DNA from: Tridacna crocea
Lineage: Eukaryota > Mollusca > Bivalvia > Cardiida > Cardiidae
Direction: 5' to 3'
DNA length: 64,000 nucleotides
Assembly: GCA_943736015.1 (NCBI GenBank)
Contig: OX031071.1
Coordinates: forward strand, 41,294,619-41,358,618
Shown here: positions 10,501-17,224 of the stretch, piece after piece
How the letters are laid out: every line of letters starts with the position of its first letter
How positions within the stretch are numbered: position 1 is the first letter of the stretch
The notes under the pieces: model-generated
Databases searched by the model: none
What the model saw: the letters and a program-made list of their open reading frames with translations, nothing else
What the model was told of the DNA's origin: nothing
Program-made: the position numbers and the translations under genes

Positions 10501-11085
10501 ATTGCCTATGTGCAATTCTAGCCTAACTATATTCGAAAAAGCAAAACCGCTACCTTCTCTCTGGAACCTAGCTAACTTTTCTAAAATTTCGTCTATCATA
10601 CGCTGCAATAACTCCTCTACTCCTCCAGCATTCAAGTTGAGCGACTGATTGGAGGAAAAAGCGTATTCTCTCTCAGAGTTGGGGTCTGTGGGCAAATGTA
10701 GTCTACACCGAAGTACAAGTTTTACTTTTGTTTGTAGGTTTCTTCGAAGGATGTTTAGAAGAATATCCTCCGTTTCCATAAAGAATCCATCGGGCGTATA
10801 ACCTTCTCTACCATCTATTACGTGCTGCCTGACATAACCTCTAAATACGGATTGCCCGGCTCTAATTCCAAACGGTTGCCTCGGAGGGTAATTTTCTCTA
10901 ACGCGAGCAACAATTTCATCTAATACCCGCGGTATCTGCGGTGTTTCCACATTACCGGTCAACCAATTACCAAAATCAGTTATTCTTCTTTGTATGGATT
11001 CCGGAACGACTGTACCAGCGAGTCGTCTAGCTCCGGAGTAAACATTGGACGCAGCCCGTCTAGCTATATTCGAAAACCAACTCAT
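7348..11085 (-). CDS. polB: protein-primed family B DNA polymerase (pPolB)
   Basis: Replicates the element, probably by protein priming from the terminal repeats. About 1245 residues from the ATG at 11085, chosen because the frame extension to 11121 has only a TTG and lies across the promoter-like box. An N-terminal region (to about 330) contains an Asn-Glu-Cys-Phe stretch reminiscent of OTU/papain-like folds. A C2H2-like finger sits at about 342-363. The exonuclease motifs are seen: YADFES (about 397), HNLSGYDAH (about 546) and YNKVD (about 695). A Cys/His insert of endonuclease VII type (CWFC..DHCHFTGKYRGAAH..CNL, about 494-526) lies between Exo I and II. Polymerase motifs A (DANSLYP, about 798), B (KLMNNSVFGK, about 935) and C (YTDTDS, about 1028) are all intact, so the enzyme looks functional. 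The last ~55 residues are read from the terminal repeat and look non-conserved. Confidence 0.95.
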   Translation of the reverse strand: MSWFSNIARRAASNVYSGARRLAGTVVPESIQRRITDFGNWLTGNVETPQIPRVLDEIVARVRENYPPRQPFGIRAGQSVFRGYVRQHVIDGREGYTPDGFFMETEDILLNILRRNLQTKVKLVLRCRLHLPTDPNSEREYAFSSNQSLNLNAGGVEELLQRMIDEILEKLARFQREGSGFAFSNIVRLELHIGNYDPLRANGYLPLPKWISNKKAVINPKNEDNECFTYCVLRYLHPKDSHPERITDLTPLKETLNMDGIAYPVSLNDINKFEKQNPEISVNVYGSDEKIVYPLRLTKDEKDKHVDLLFITDEDGRSHYALIKNFNGLVRKQTHKHGGIEFCKRCMNHFGSKELLEKHKRRCDNHEPVALELPKKGSVLKFQNHARKIRVPFVVYADFESVLEPIHTCQPDPKNSYTVQHQKHRPCSFYYIIKCFDDDVMAPIERNYTGEDAEEVFIDWLKGDIQEIHREYYQNPEPINMSIQEKVKHNQQTRCWFCNEKFTKQDWRVADHCHFTGKYRGAAHNKCNLKAKKPTFTPVYFHNLSGYDAHLFIKYLGESAGRINCIPNNEERYISFSKSIWVGENITHEIRFLDSFKFMSSSLDRLSSNLNDSQLEILSRFFAEERIPLVRRKGVFPYEYLDSFDRLEEARLPPKEAFYSCLSGEHISDKDYAHAQNVWSTFGMKTLKDYLELYNKVDVLLLADVFENFRDVCCENYELDPSWYYTSPGLAWDAALKIAKVELELLSDPDMLLMIEQGIRGGVSMCTKRHAKANNVYQGDRYDPNKPSKHLLYIDANSLYPWAMSRPLPTHGFEWMSKDELDRWEQTPCILEVDLEYPKELHDLHNDLPLAPERLKVEKVDKLVPNLGDKTNYVLHCQDLKTYLDLGLKLTKVHAGIRFEESACLKPYIDLNIELRTAAKNEFEKEFFKLMNNSVFGKTMENVRNRVDIELVNNEGRMRKLITKPNYNHTTIFTENLAAVHMKKTDTKYNKPVYLGMSILDISKTHMYDAYYNYFKKKYGEKVKLCYTDTDSFILEIETEDIYKDIAGDVESWFDTSNYQPDHPSGIPTGRNKKVVGMFKDELGGQIMTEFVGLRAKMYAYRTLEGKEDKRCKGIKKSVIKNEINFDNYKECLVAGKEQYRSMRVLRSRGHEIYTEEVNKKALSGNDDKRYILDGGINTLALGHYKIEDIQKNADDIQTNVDEATHADTQTSPPISVCQHMMQIRVLVFISVPVFISVLVFLLVT

Positions 11086-11094
11086 TTTAATTAG

Positions 11095-11113
11095 TAAGAA
11101 AAAAATTCTTAAG
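11095..11113 (-). promoter_or_regulatory. early-type box before polB
   Basis: Minus strand reads CTTAAGAATTTTTTTCTTA. The T7 tract ends 13 nt before the ATG at 11085. The same CTTAAGAA plus T-tract arrangement precedes the SAP-like gene and the RING gene. Confidence 0.6.
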
Positions 11114-11126
11114 ACTCGCAATCAAA

Positions 11127-11162
11127 AATTTTATTATATCTCCTCCTAGATATAATAAAATT
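11127..11162. terminator. 15-bp-stem hairpin at the end of the SAP-like gene
   Basis: Perfect inverted repeat: the stem from AATTTTATTATATCT pairs with AGATATAATAAAATT around a 6-base loop, CCTCCT. It overlaps the stop codon of the leftward gene 11161-11499 and lies between that gene and the polB promoter box. It resembles the hairpins at 14572 and 21698; a 3'-end role is inference. Confidence 0.5.
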
Positions 11163-11499
11163 ATAGAATGGTAACCCTATATTGGTTCTTCCAAACCCTC
11201 CCGTTCCAGTCCGTAATCGTTCGCGGGCAACGGTCTATATATTTACCGGCCTTATAAATCGATCGAAAGGTTTTTACCTCACCGGTGTTAACATCTTCTA
11301 AAGTAACCGTTTTAGGATTTTTCCTGATAGTTAGTAATCTATCGTATTGGGGGTCACGGTTCTTTTCCGGTTTAGGCTTTTCCTCAGGCAGTAAGCCATG
11401 TTCTTTCGCTAACCCAACTAATCGCTTCTTATCCCAGTAAGAGCGATACGCTACATTATTCTCTTTAAGAATCTCTTTCAAATCTGAAACCTTTATCAT
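11161..11499 (-). CDS. small SAP-like / NUMOD1-like DNA-binding protein
   Basis: 112 residues. Residues 1-36 resemble a SAP helix-extension-helix (LKEILKEN..YWDKKRLVGLAKEHG). Residues about 70-112 resemble a NUMOD1-type segment (DVNTGEVKTFRSIYKAGKYI..TITDW), a helix-turn-helix module found with homing endonucleases and viral DNA-binding proteins. No catalytic motif is seen. Preceded by the same CTTAAGAA/T-tract box as polB (A-run start 14 nt from the ATG), so co-expression with polB is likely. A role as a DNA-binding or regulatory factor is inference. It ends in a hairpin. Confidence 0.7.
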   Translation of the reverse strand: MIKVSDLKEILKENNVAYRSYWDKKRLVGLAKEHGLLPEEKPKPEKNRDPQYDRLLTIRKNPKTVTLEDVNTGEVKTFRSIYKAGKYIDRCPRTITDWNGRVWKNQYRVTIL

Positions 11500-11510
11500 T
11501 TTTAATACAT

Positions 11511-11528
11511 AGGAAAAAAATTCTTAAC
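11511..11528 (-). promoter_or_regulatory. early-type box before the SAP-like gene
   Basis: Minus strand GTTAAGAATTTTTTTCCT, T7 tract 14 nt upstream of the ATG at 11499. It abuts the stop of the major capsid gene. Confidence 0.6.
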
Positions 11529-12809
11529 TCAATACACTACGCTCATCTTATTACCATCAGACTGAAAGTTGATTAGCCTATCGCTAATAATAACGGCATA
11601 TGCCTCGGTATCTGCGGGTACATTTTCATCGAAATGTGCCTTGATTTGAATATCAGTAACGGAATATTTTAACCTTTCACTTTGCTTAGAAACATCAAAC
11701 AAAAACAGAGGATAGAGGACCCCATAATCCGAGGGGGAAATATTAGGGTTTGATACTAACTCATCCATGTTAAAGAACTTAGACCTAAATAACGCGGCAT
11801 CGCCATAAGCTCTACTAAATTTATGCATTGGAAATGAAAGATTATAGTCAGCAGCTGGGTATCTTGTAGAATTTAACATGGCATAAATATTTTTAACCCT
11901 TACATTGTCGAATATAGCCGGGTTTTGCATTTGGTTTCCATTTTTACCAGTTTGAAAGCCGACAATGATAAAACGCGGCACCTCAGGAGATGATTTAACG
12001 GCGAGTCTCCAGGTAAATGTTGTTGACTCTGGAACCGAGATAGAGTCGCACTGTATCATTCTATATCCAACTGGAAATTTTTCTTTTCTCTCGATAAGTT
12101 TATAAAGTTCCATTTTCTCCTTATCCGCGGGCATCACGTGTGGCATGTACCACGATATCTTACTCAACGTAACTTTGCCAATCCCAACCGCGTTAACTCT
12201 GAAAATTGCATCATCATCATTATTTCTCGTTAAGGTGAGTGTTTGCTTCATTCCATACAGAATTTTGTTATAGTCCTCGCAGAACCCAAATACATGCTTT
12301 AATGGTACTCTAAAGCTAAATGTACCTTTTGGGTCTGGACCATTAATGATGTACTGTTTTCTTATGTTAAAACCTACGTTATTAGCTTCTGCGGCGGCTG
12401 TTGTATCCTTATACCACAATTGGTTTAGTCCTTGCGATTTGGAAAAATCGTCCGGATATTTTAGCAACCCGAGCATCGTAGTAGCTTGACCTGGATGAAG
12501 TATGGATTCAATCTCTTGGCCGGAAAGTTGGTACCGGATATTTTTAAAAAGATACATGAGACCGTTGTTTGTTAAAGAAATAAGGTCGGCATCTGCGTAA
12601 GGTGCTCCAGCAACACCTTCTAAGCGACCTTCTATAAGTAAATAACTTTCGCTCGGATGCGTAAAAATATCTTGGGTTTCGATGTTAATCCTAATCTCTC
12701 CCCCTGGGCCGTTGAGATTTGTTCCTGTGATTGGTTCATACTCAAAGTGCTCATACTCATCAATACTATCGTATTTTACAATTGGTTCGCCGATATTTAA
12801 AATGTCCAT
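11529..12809 (-). CDS. major capsid protein, double jelly-roll (hexon-like)
   Basis: 426 residues. It forms the capsomers of the predicted icosahedral virion. Recognised by the adintovirus/Polinton MCP pattern: a region around ISWYMPHVMPADKEK followed by TFTWRLAVKSS, PRFIIVGFQT and VKNIYAMLNSTRYP, and the C-terminal block YPLFLFDVSKQSERLK..EAYAVIISDRLINF. It is shorter than the MCP of some Polintons but complete from start to stop, with no internal break. The ATG is preceded by an A-tract leader (TATTATAAAAAAAATG). It sits at the 3' end of the leftward virion-gene cluster. Confidence 0.88.
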   Translation of the reverse strand: MDILNIGEPIVKYDSIDEYEHFEYEPITGTNLNGPGGEIRINIETQDIFTHPSESYLLIEGRLEGVAGAPYADADLISLTNNGLMYLFKNIRYQLSGQEIESILHPGQATTMLGLLKYPDDFSKSQGLNQLWYKDTTAAAEANNVGFNIRKQYIINGPDPKGTFSFRVPLKHVFGFCEDYNKILYGMKQTLTLTRNNDDDAIFRVNAVGIGKVTLSKISWYMPHVMPADKEKMELYKLIERKEKFPVGYRMIQCDSISVPESTTFTWRLAVKSSPEVPRFIIVGFQTGKNGNQMQNPAIFDNVRVKNIYAMLNSTRYPAADYNLSFPMHKFSRAYGDAALFRSKFFNMDELVSNPNISPSDYGVLYPLFLFDVSKQSERLKYSVTDIQIKAHFDENVPADTEAYAVIISDRLINFQSDGNKMSVVY

Positions 12810-12862
12810 TTTTTTTATAATACAATTATATTTTTTTTAAGCAAAAATTATAATTGCGTCTA

Positions 12863-13222
12863 TCACTCTAACCAAAGCTGGGGAAAGGGTGTTTTCTCTT
12901 TGTTAACCCACACACTTTTAAGTTTAATGTATTGCGGGCTGCGGTCATAATTTTTCTTTTTAGGGTAAACCTTGTTTCCGTACACAATTTTTATTGGAGA
13001 AATGTCTATACGCCCTAAATAATCGTTTACCCGTTTCTCAATCTCCCTCATTATAGCTATTTTTTCGGGAGGTAACATCACGCACGTTTTTTGATAACCA
13101 TGCGTCGTATCATTAACTTCGAGTAACTCGCAATCCTCCACTCGTAGAGACGCGTTAGTTACTAGAATAGATGAAGTTCTATACTTTCGATGGCATTTAC
13201 GATAGAAACCCAACTCCGCCAT
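12863..13222 (-). CDS. conserved-looking Polinton small protein, function unknown
   Basis: 119 residues, basic, no membrane segment. The C-terminal third (about 75-119) is Lys/Tyr rich and ends SVWVNKEKTPFPQLWLE. I do not recognise the family. Its upstream sequence (TTAAGTTAAGAAAGAAATAG on the minus strand) has a TTAAGAA core like the early boxes but lacks the T tract, so its class is uncertain. The neighbours are both virion proteins. A nucleic-acid-binding role would fit the charge, but that is a guess. Confidence 0.7.
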   Translation of the reverse strand: MAELGFYRKCHRKYRTSSILVTNASLRVEDCELLEVNDTTHGYQKTCVMLPPEKIAIMREIEKRVNDYLGRIDISPIKIVYGNKVYPKKKNYDRSPQYIKLKSVWVNKEKTPFPQLWLE

Positions 13223-13274
13223 TTCATTAATATGTACTATTTCTTTCTTAACTTAAATCATTTTTTTTTTTTCT

Positions 13275-13676
13275 TCATGTTACTTTAATACCAGACCCGC
13301 CGTTTAATTTTTTAACTAAGTCCTGAATAGCAATGGCGCTCCCGTTCATTAAGGTGCTAATGTTTTGCGTTGCAGGGTTGCTCTCCACGTTTATAGGTGT
13401 TGCGGTATGTTTTTCTAAAATTTTTTGCGATTTTGGTGTTAAAGCTTTCGTGACTAGTTTCTTCCCCGCGTCTACAGCGACATTCTTTCCGGCCTCTAAA
13501 GCTTTCTTTCCCGCTTCCTTAGCAACGCTCTTACCAACATCTAAGGCGGAAGATGCGAGTTGCTTAGCCGCGCTACTGGTAAAAAGGCTCATGAGAGAGC
13601 TCCAAATGCTGTCAAAGAACCCGCTGCCTCCGTATGCATACCTTCTATTAAATCCTCTTTTTCTAGGGGTGATCAT
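13275..13676 (-). CDS. adenovirus core/pVI-like small virion protein
   Basis: 133 residues. A basic N-terminus (PRKRGFNRRY) is followed by Gly-rich GGSGFF and an amphipathic Ala/Lys-rich helix with 11-residue periodicity (AKEAGKKALEAGKNVAVDAG, about 52-71). The C-terminus ends DLVKKLNGGSGIKVT. LNGG|S at 124-128 fits the adenain cleavage consensus (M/I/L)-x-G-G-x, suggesting maturation by the protease at 19385-19801. It starts 5 nt after the stop of the 284-residue gene, with an A-tract leader. Membrane-lytic or DNA-condensing function is inferred from composition only. Confidence 0.72.
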   Translation of the reverse strand: MITPRKRGFNRRYAYGGSGFFDSIWSSLMSLFTSSAAKQLASSALDVGKSVAKEAGKKALEAGKNVAVDAGKKLVTKALTPKSQKILEKHTATPINVESNPATQNISTLMNGSAIAIQDLVKKLNGGSGIKVT

Positions 13677-13680
13677 TTTT

Positions 13681-14535
13681 TTATAGCATAGACATTAAAT
13701 TTTTATAAGCGTCGGAGCCTATAACACCCTGTCTTTTTAATTCGTCGCATATGCCTACTAACTCGTTTCTTACACCCGTGTTACCCGCTTCTTTGCTCGC
13801 CAACAACAGGTCGAGTCTTTCTATTAATGCGTTAGGGTCACCCGGGATAACAACGATACCCTCTCCTTCATATAAATCTTTATCGTCCCAAATTTGTTTT
13901 TGTATATGTTTCCATTTGTTTCCTTTATTGGCTTTAGAGCGTTTTTGGCTCGGATCGTTATCACGATGAAGAGCGTTTGTTTGTGTCATCAACTTGCCAT
14001 AATTTGTATAGTCCTTCTCGTTAAACCCTTTCGGTTCTTTTTCGACAATTAGGCTCCATAGACCATTGGTACCTTCATATTCTTTACCTTCAACTATAAT
14101 ATTGCTATCATTGATAACAACTGGTTTGTTACCGATATAAAATTTACCTTCTTTGTCATATAACCCAGTCGTTTTATCAACTTCGCCTTTAGTAGCAAAC
14201 TTTCTTAGATACTTTTCTGCTATTTCCCCAAGAAACAGTGGTGCTATAATTTCTTCTTCTTCACTCGGTTTATCATTAGCTGTGATAGATGGAAAGGCTG
14301 GAAACTTAATGGTTTTTATACCTTCCTTAATTGGTTTAAGTTCTTCTACAACTTCCTTAGTTGTAGCTTTTTGCGTTTCTGTAATAGGTTTAAAAAACTT
14401 TGAAAGGTCAGTTTGCAGTTCTTTCTCCCCCGTTCTCTCCGCTAGTTGACTGTCCCGGATATTCTTTTTTAATTCGAGGTATTCTTTTACAATTAGGTCC
14501 CTTTTTGCGGGATCAGTTATTTTTAGAAACGACAT
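13681..14535 (-). CDS. DUF8207-like Polinton protein, probable virion component
   Basis: 284 residues. The N-terminal ~80 residues are helical and charged (coiled-coil-like). The central block about 110-215 carries GLYDKEGKFYIGNKPVVI, YEGTNGLWSLI, DYTNYGKLM and KWKHIQKQIW, which I recognise as the DUF8207 pattern common in animal Polintons. The C-terminus (ELVGICDELKRQGVI) is conserved-looking. No enzyme motif is present. The start follows an A-tract leader (TAATTAAAAAATG). It is nearly contiguous with the core-like gene at 13275-13676, so a shared transcript is likely. A structural or scaffold role is inference. Confidence 0.75.
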   Translation of the reverse strand: MSFLKITDPAKRDLIVKEYLELKKNIRDSQLAERTGEKELQTDLSKFFKPITETQKATTKEVVEELKPIKEGIKTIKFPAFPSITANDKPSEEEEIIAPLFLGEIAEKYLRKFATKGEVDKTTGLYDKEGKFYIGNKPVVINDSNIIVEGKEYEGTNGLWSLIVEKEPKGFNEKDYTNYGKLMTQTNALHRDNDPSQKRSKANKGNKWKHIQKQIWDDKDLYEGEGIVVIPGDPNALIERLDLLLASKEAGNTGVRNELVGICDELKRQGVIGSDAYKNLMSML

Positions 14536-14571
14536 TTTTTAATTAGCAACATATTTTTTTAAAACGCGAGT

Positions 14572-14606
14572 ACACACGTTATCTCTATCATAAAGATAAC
14601 GTGTGT
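14572..14606. terminator. 13-bp-stem hairpin in the virion-gene gap
   Basis: ACACACGTTATCT and AGATAACGTGTGT pair perfectly around a 9-base loop. It sits in the only long gap (226 bp) of the leftward virion cluster, so it may end the upstream unit (18001 to 14762). Inference from position. Confidence 0.45.
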
Positions 14607-14610
14607 TTTT

Positions 14611-14738
14611 GTCGCGATTTTAGTCGCAGTTTTCATCACGATTTTAATCGCAGTTTTCATCACGATTTTAATCGCAGTTTTCATCACGATTTTCATCGCA
14701 GTTTTCATCGCGATTTTAATCGCAGTTTTCATCATTAC
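14611..14738. repeat. 24-bp tandem repeat
   Basis: About five copies of the unit TCGCAGTTTTCATCACGATT plus TTAA, with small variations, between the hairpin at 14572 and the stop of the late-domain gene. No open frame of note. Confidence 0.85.
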
Positions 14739-14761
14739 CTATCTCCACGATACACTTACAC

Positions 14762-15391
14762 TTAAAATTCAAGTTTACCCCCATGGTTCTTTTCCACCAA
14801 TCTCCGAAAGGACTCACGCGCTTCTTGCCTCCCTTTCTCAATTAATGTTTCTTCGGTTTCGACCAATATCTTCTTCTTCGTTTTCGACCTAACTTCTTCC
14901 TTCATTACTTTATACTTTTGTAATTCTTCTAAGATAAGTCGAAATTCTTCATCACTAACCTCGTTATCGCTCAAAGCTTTCGATACATGCGAGGATATCG
15001 TATCTAACTTGGTATCGGCGATTGTTCTAATTTTCTCGTGCTTTTCGGCTTTTGCGGTGGAGCGCCTTACGCTATACTTTCCAATTAAACTTAAAAGACC
15101 AGTAAAAGCCGCGGCTCCTTCTAATGCTATCACTGCGGGTATCGCGACTATCGTTGATAGTAGACCTATCCCACCTGCTCCTGAAATCATGGTAACCGTA
15201 ATTAAAACCGTATCTACATTATCTACTATTCTCGCGGCTCTAAAATACTTCTTACTTAAGGCTTCTCTTTTGGCCTTCTCTTCTTCTAAGAATTTTTGGA
15301 TTTCATTGATTTTCTGCAGCCTATATCCTTGTCCCTCATCAAGTGGAGGAGCAGTTGGTAATTTAGGGTAAACACTTTCCTTCATCTCCAT
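14762..15391 (-). CDS. membrane-associated Polinton protein with YPxL and PTAPP late-domain motifs
   Basis: 209 residues. The N-terminus carries Y8-P-K-L11, a YPxL ALIX-type motif, directly followed by P12-T-A-P-P16, a PTAP TSG101-type motif. A helical charged stretch (about 24-50) precedes two hydrophobic segments at about 57-105 (ITVTMISGAGGIGLLSTIVA, then VIALEGAAAFTGLLSLIG). A basic turn and long coiled-coil-like helices run to the end (about 110-200). The body matches a family I know from animal Polintons without assigned function. Late domains recruit ESCRT for budding in enveloped viruses, so a role in membrane remodelling or egress is a specific inference. A-tract leader TAATAAAAAAATG. 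Confidence 0.75.
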   Translation of the reverse strand: MEMKESVYPKLPTAPPLDEGQGYRLQKINEIQKFLEEEKAKREALSKKYFRAARIVDNVDTVLITVTMISGAGGIGLLSTIVAIPAVIALEGAAAFTGLLSLIGKYSVRRSTAKAEKHEKIRTIADTKLDTISSHVSKALSDNEVSDEEFRLILEELQKYKVMKEEVRSKTKKKILVETEETLIEKGRQEARESFRRLVEKNHGGKLEF

Positions 15392-15413
15392 TTTTTTATT
15401 AGAATTATATTTT

Positions 15414-15785
15414 TTAAAACGAATAGTAAACGAAGCATAGAAGCTCGTTTTCCTCGATTGTTACGCTGTTGCTAGAATCGTTCGTAATAGTAATTATAAT
15501 ATTCTCGGCATTTTCGAGGTTAACTTCGTTTTGCGAGCTACACCACTTTTTTAAGTAGCACGGTAATGAGGTCAAAACAACTCCTTTAGTCATTATGAAG
15601 CCGAGCCCTAAGAGTACACGCTTAACTTCTTTAGACGCTAGTGTAAGCTTTTCTTGGCAAAAAATTTCCCAGGTTACCGTATTTACTTTTCGTGGGGGAT
15701 ATTTCGAGCCTTGTAATGGTATCCAGTGGATTGTTTTTGGCTGAATAACATTCGCTTCCTTAACACCGAGTTTATGAGTCTTCAT
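15414..15785 (-). CDS. dUTPase-fold-like beta protein
   Basis: 123 residues, predicted mostly beta. The layout (LASKEVKRVLLGLGFIMTKGVVLTSLPCYL, then ENIIITITNDSSNSVTIEEN) resembles the trimeric dUTPase jelly roll, including a 'VTITNxSxxxVxIxxGD'-like strand pair. The canonical dUTPase catalytic motifs (the GxIDxxYRG type and the C-terminal glycine-rich tail) are not visible, so it is more likely a fold relative or structural protein than an active enzyme. Short 22-bp gap to the late-domain gene downstream. Leader CTATATAAAAATATG. Confidence 0.55.
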   Translation of the reverse strand: MKTHKLGVKEANVIQPKTIHWIPLQGSKYPPRKVNTVTWEIFCQEKLTLASKEVKRVLLGLGFIMTKGVVLTSLPCYLKKWCSSQNEVNLENAENIIITITNDSSNSVTIEENELLCFVYYSF

Positions 15786-15806
15786 ATTTTTATATAGCTG
15801 AAATTT

Positions 15807-16400
15807 TTATAATATAGCTCCTAATATAGGTATATTAGCGAATGGACTATTAGGACCTAAAAGAAGCCCACGCCCGTCATAAAACTTTCCTCCTTGTTTT
15901 AAATACAATCCATCACCAACAGATCCTAATCCGTTACCCCTATAAGGAGCTAAGTAAAGCCCTTCCCCATCAGTTTTTACCTGACAAACACAACCTCCTT
16001 TTTTAAGGTAAAGACCCGACCCTAACGCTTTATTTACTCCGAATTGACCTAATCCAGACAGAGCCCCGAGACCTAAAGCTGGTAGCGCTTTTGAAGCCAG
16101 TCCAGCCACCATCGGTAAAGCTCTAGCAGCCAACCCGGCCAACATTCCGAGAAAACCGCCCTCTATCTTCATGTTATCTCTAAGCTGTTTGGCACTCATT
16201 TTAATCGTTATGCCTTTACCATTTTCATAGGCTCTAGCCATTTTACTCGCTTGAGAATTGGTTACCGCTATAATATCATTGCCCGTTAAATCCTCATGAC
16301 CTAAGCGAATACTTACTGGGCATCTACCTTTAACAGCGTGTTGAAGCTTTTGCTTTTGCCCTTCCGATATATTAACTTTTACATTCGTATAACTCGCCAT
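15807..16400 (-). CDS. adenovirus pX-like minor virion protein with GLYL repeats
   Basis: 197 residues. A charged N-terminal domain (about 5-78) leads to I79-E-G-G-F83, an exact fit to the adenain cleavage consensus after G82. A hydrophobic Gly/Ala/Leu stretch follows (GGFLGMLAGLAARALPMVAG, on to about 118), like the C-terminus of adenovirus pX. The C-terminal third repeats G-x-GLYL three times (128-133, 145-150, 163-167) and ends in a related GRGLLLGP. Probably released by the element's protease during maturation. Membrane-active or core function is inference. Leader TATATAAAAAATG. Confidence 0.75.
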   Translation of the reverse strand: MASYTNVKVNISEGQKQKLQHAVKGRCPVSIRLGHEDLTGNDIIAVTNSQASKMARAYENGKGITIKMSAKQLRDNMKIEGGFLGMLAGLAARALPMVAGLASKALPALGLGALSGLGQFGVNKALGSGLYLKKGGCVCQVKTDGEGLYLAPYRGNGLGSVGDGLYLKQGGKFYDGRGLLLGPNSPFANIPILGAIL

Positions 16401-16429
16401 TTTTTATATACCTAATATTTTTTTATATA

Positions 16430-17200
16430 TTATACTTCTCTAAGATGGAATCTAATTGTTAAAGTTTCTCCTCTAAGATTCAGTAAGACGCCATTTTGGT
16501 TAGTTACTTCAACCGTCATGTTGTGTATCTCATACACCGTTATAGGTAGGTATATAAGGTTTCGAGGAGTCTCAATAATTTTATATCCGGGAGCTACATT
16601 CGGGAAAAAAGAGTAAATCGTATTTTGCGTTGAACCGTTAACATAACTTCCTGAGATGATGTCGATGTTTATAAGTATACTGTTTATATCGAGAATGTTT
16701 ACAGCGTTCTCCGACTCCCAGAATCCTTGAGTGTATACAGTGTTGTTGAATCCTAATACTTTCGCGATTGAGTTTGGGTACCTAAAATCTACTTGGTACC
16801 CATCTTCTATATCAATAACCGTCCTAAGGGTATTAGTGTTCGCGGAAATATGGATATAATATTTTTCATTGACTGGGTCATAATGATCTTTTTTCCGCAT
16901 TTCCTGTTGCACGGTATCATTAATGCTCGTGATTTCATAACTCCCTTCTGGTATCTCGATCCTATGCCACGTGGCACCCTGATCCGGAGAATAAACCAAG
17001 ATGTTGTTCGTTGCATCGATGTTTGGAAAAGAGTAATAAGTTTCAAGGTCCGTCAGAGCTATTTCGTATTTTCTATCCTTGTCAAGTTGTAGAGGCGGGT
17101 TAAACCTGGTTTTAATGCGCGTTTTGTTGTCGGTTACTATAATTTGTGAGGATAATTTGGGCTCCGTATTTCTCGCAATTTGTTTTAAGAGATCTTCCAT
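16430..17200 (-). CDS. minor capsid protein, penton-like single jelly roll
   Basis: 256 residues. Fills the fivefold vertices in the predicted capsid. Recognised by the Polinton penton pattern: YEIALTDLETYYSFPNI near residue 45-62, PEGSYEITSIND, a VLGFN segment, then SGSYVNG, YSFFPNVAPGYKIIE.P.NLIYLPI and the C-terminal LRGETLTIRFHLRE. Complete, no break. It lies between the ATPase and the pX-like gene, a position typical of the morphogenesis block. Leader ACTAAAAAAAAATG. Confidence 0.85.
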   Translation of the reverse strand: MEDLLKQIARNTEPKLSSQIIVTDNKTRIKTRFNPPLQLDKDRKYEIALTDLETYYSFPNIDATNNILVYSPDQGATWHRIEIPEGSYEITSINDTVQQEMRKKDHYDPVNEKYYIHISANTNTLRTVIDIEDGYQVDFRYPNSIAKVLGFNNTVYTQGFWESENAVNILDINSILINIDIISGSYVNGSTQNTIYSFFPNVAPGYKIIETPRNLIYLPITVYEIHNMTVEVTNQNGVLLNLRGETLTIRFHLREV

Positions 17201-17224
17201 TTTTTTTTAGTAAAGATATATTTT

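Noticed and set aside
11086-11121. Upstream extension of polB
   Set aside because: Begins at TTG, not ATG, and overlaps the T-tract promoter-like box; the ATG at 11085 is the better start.
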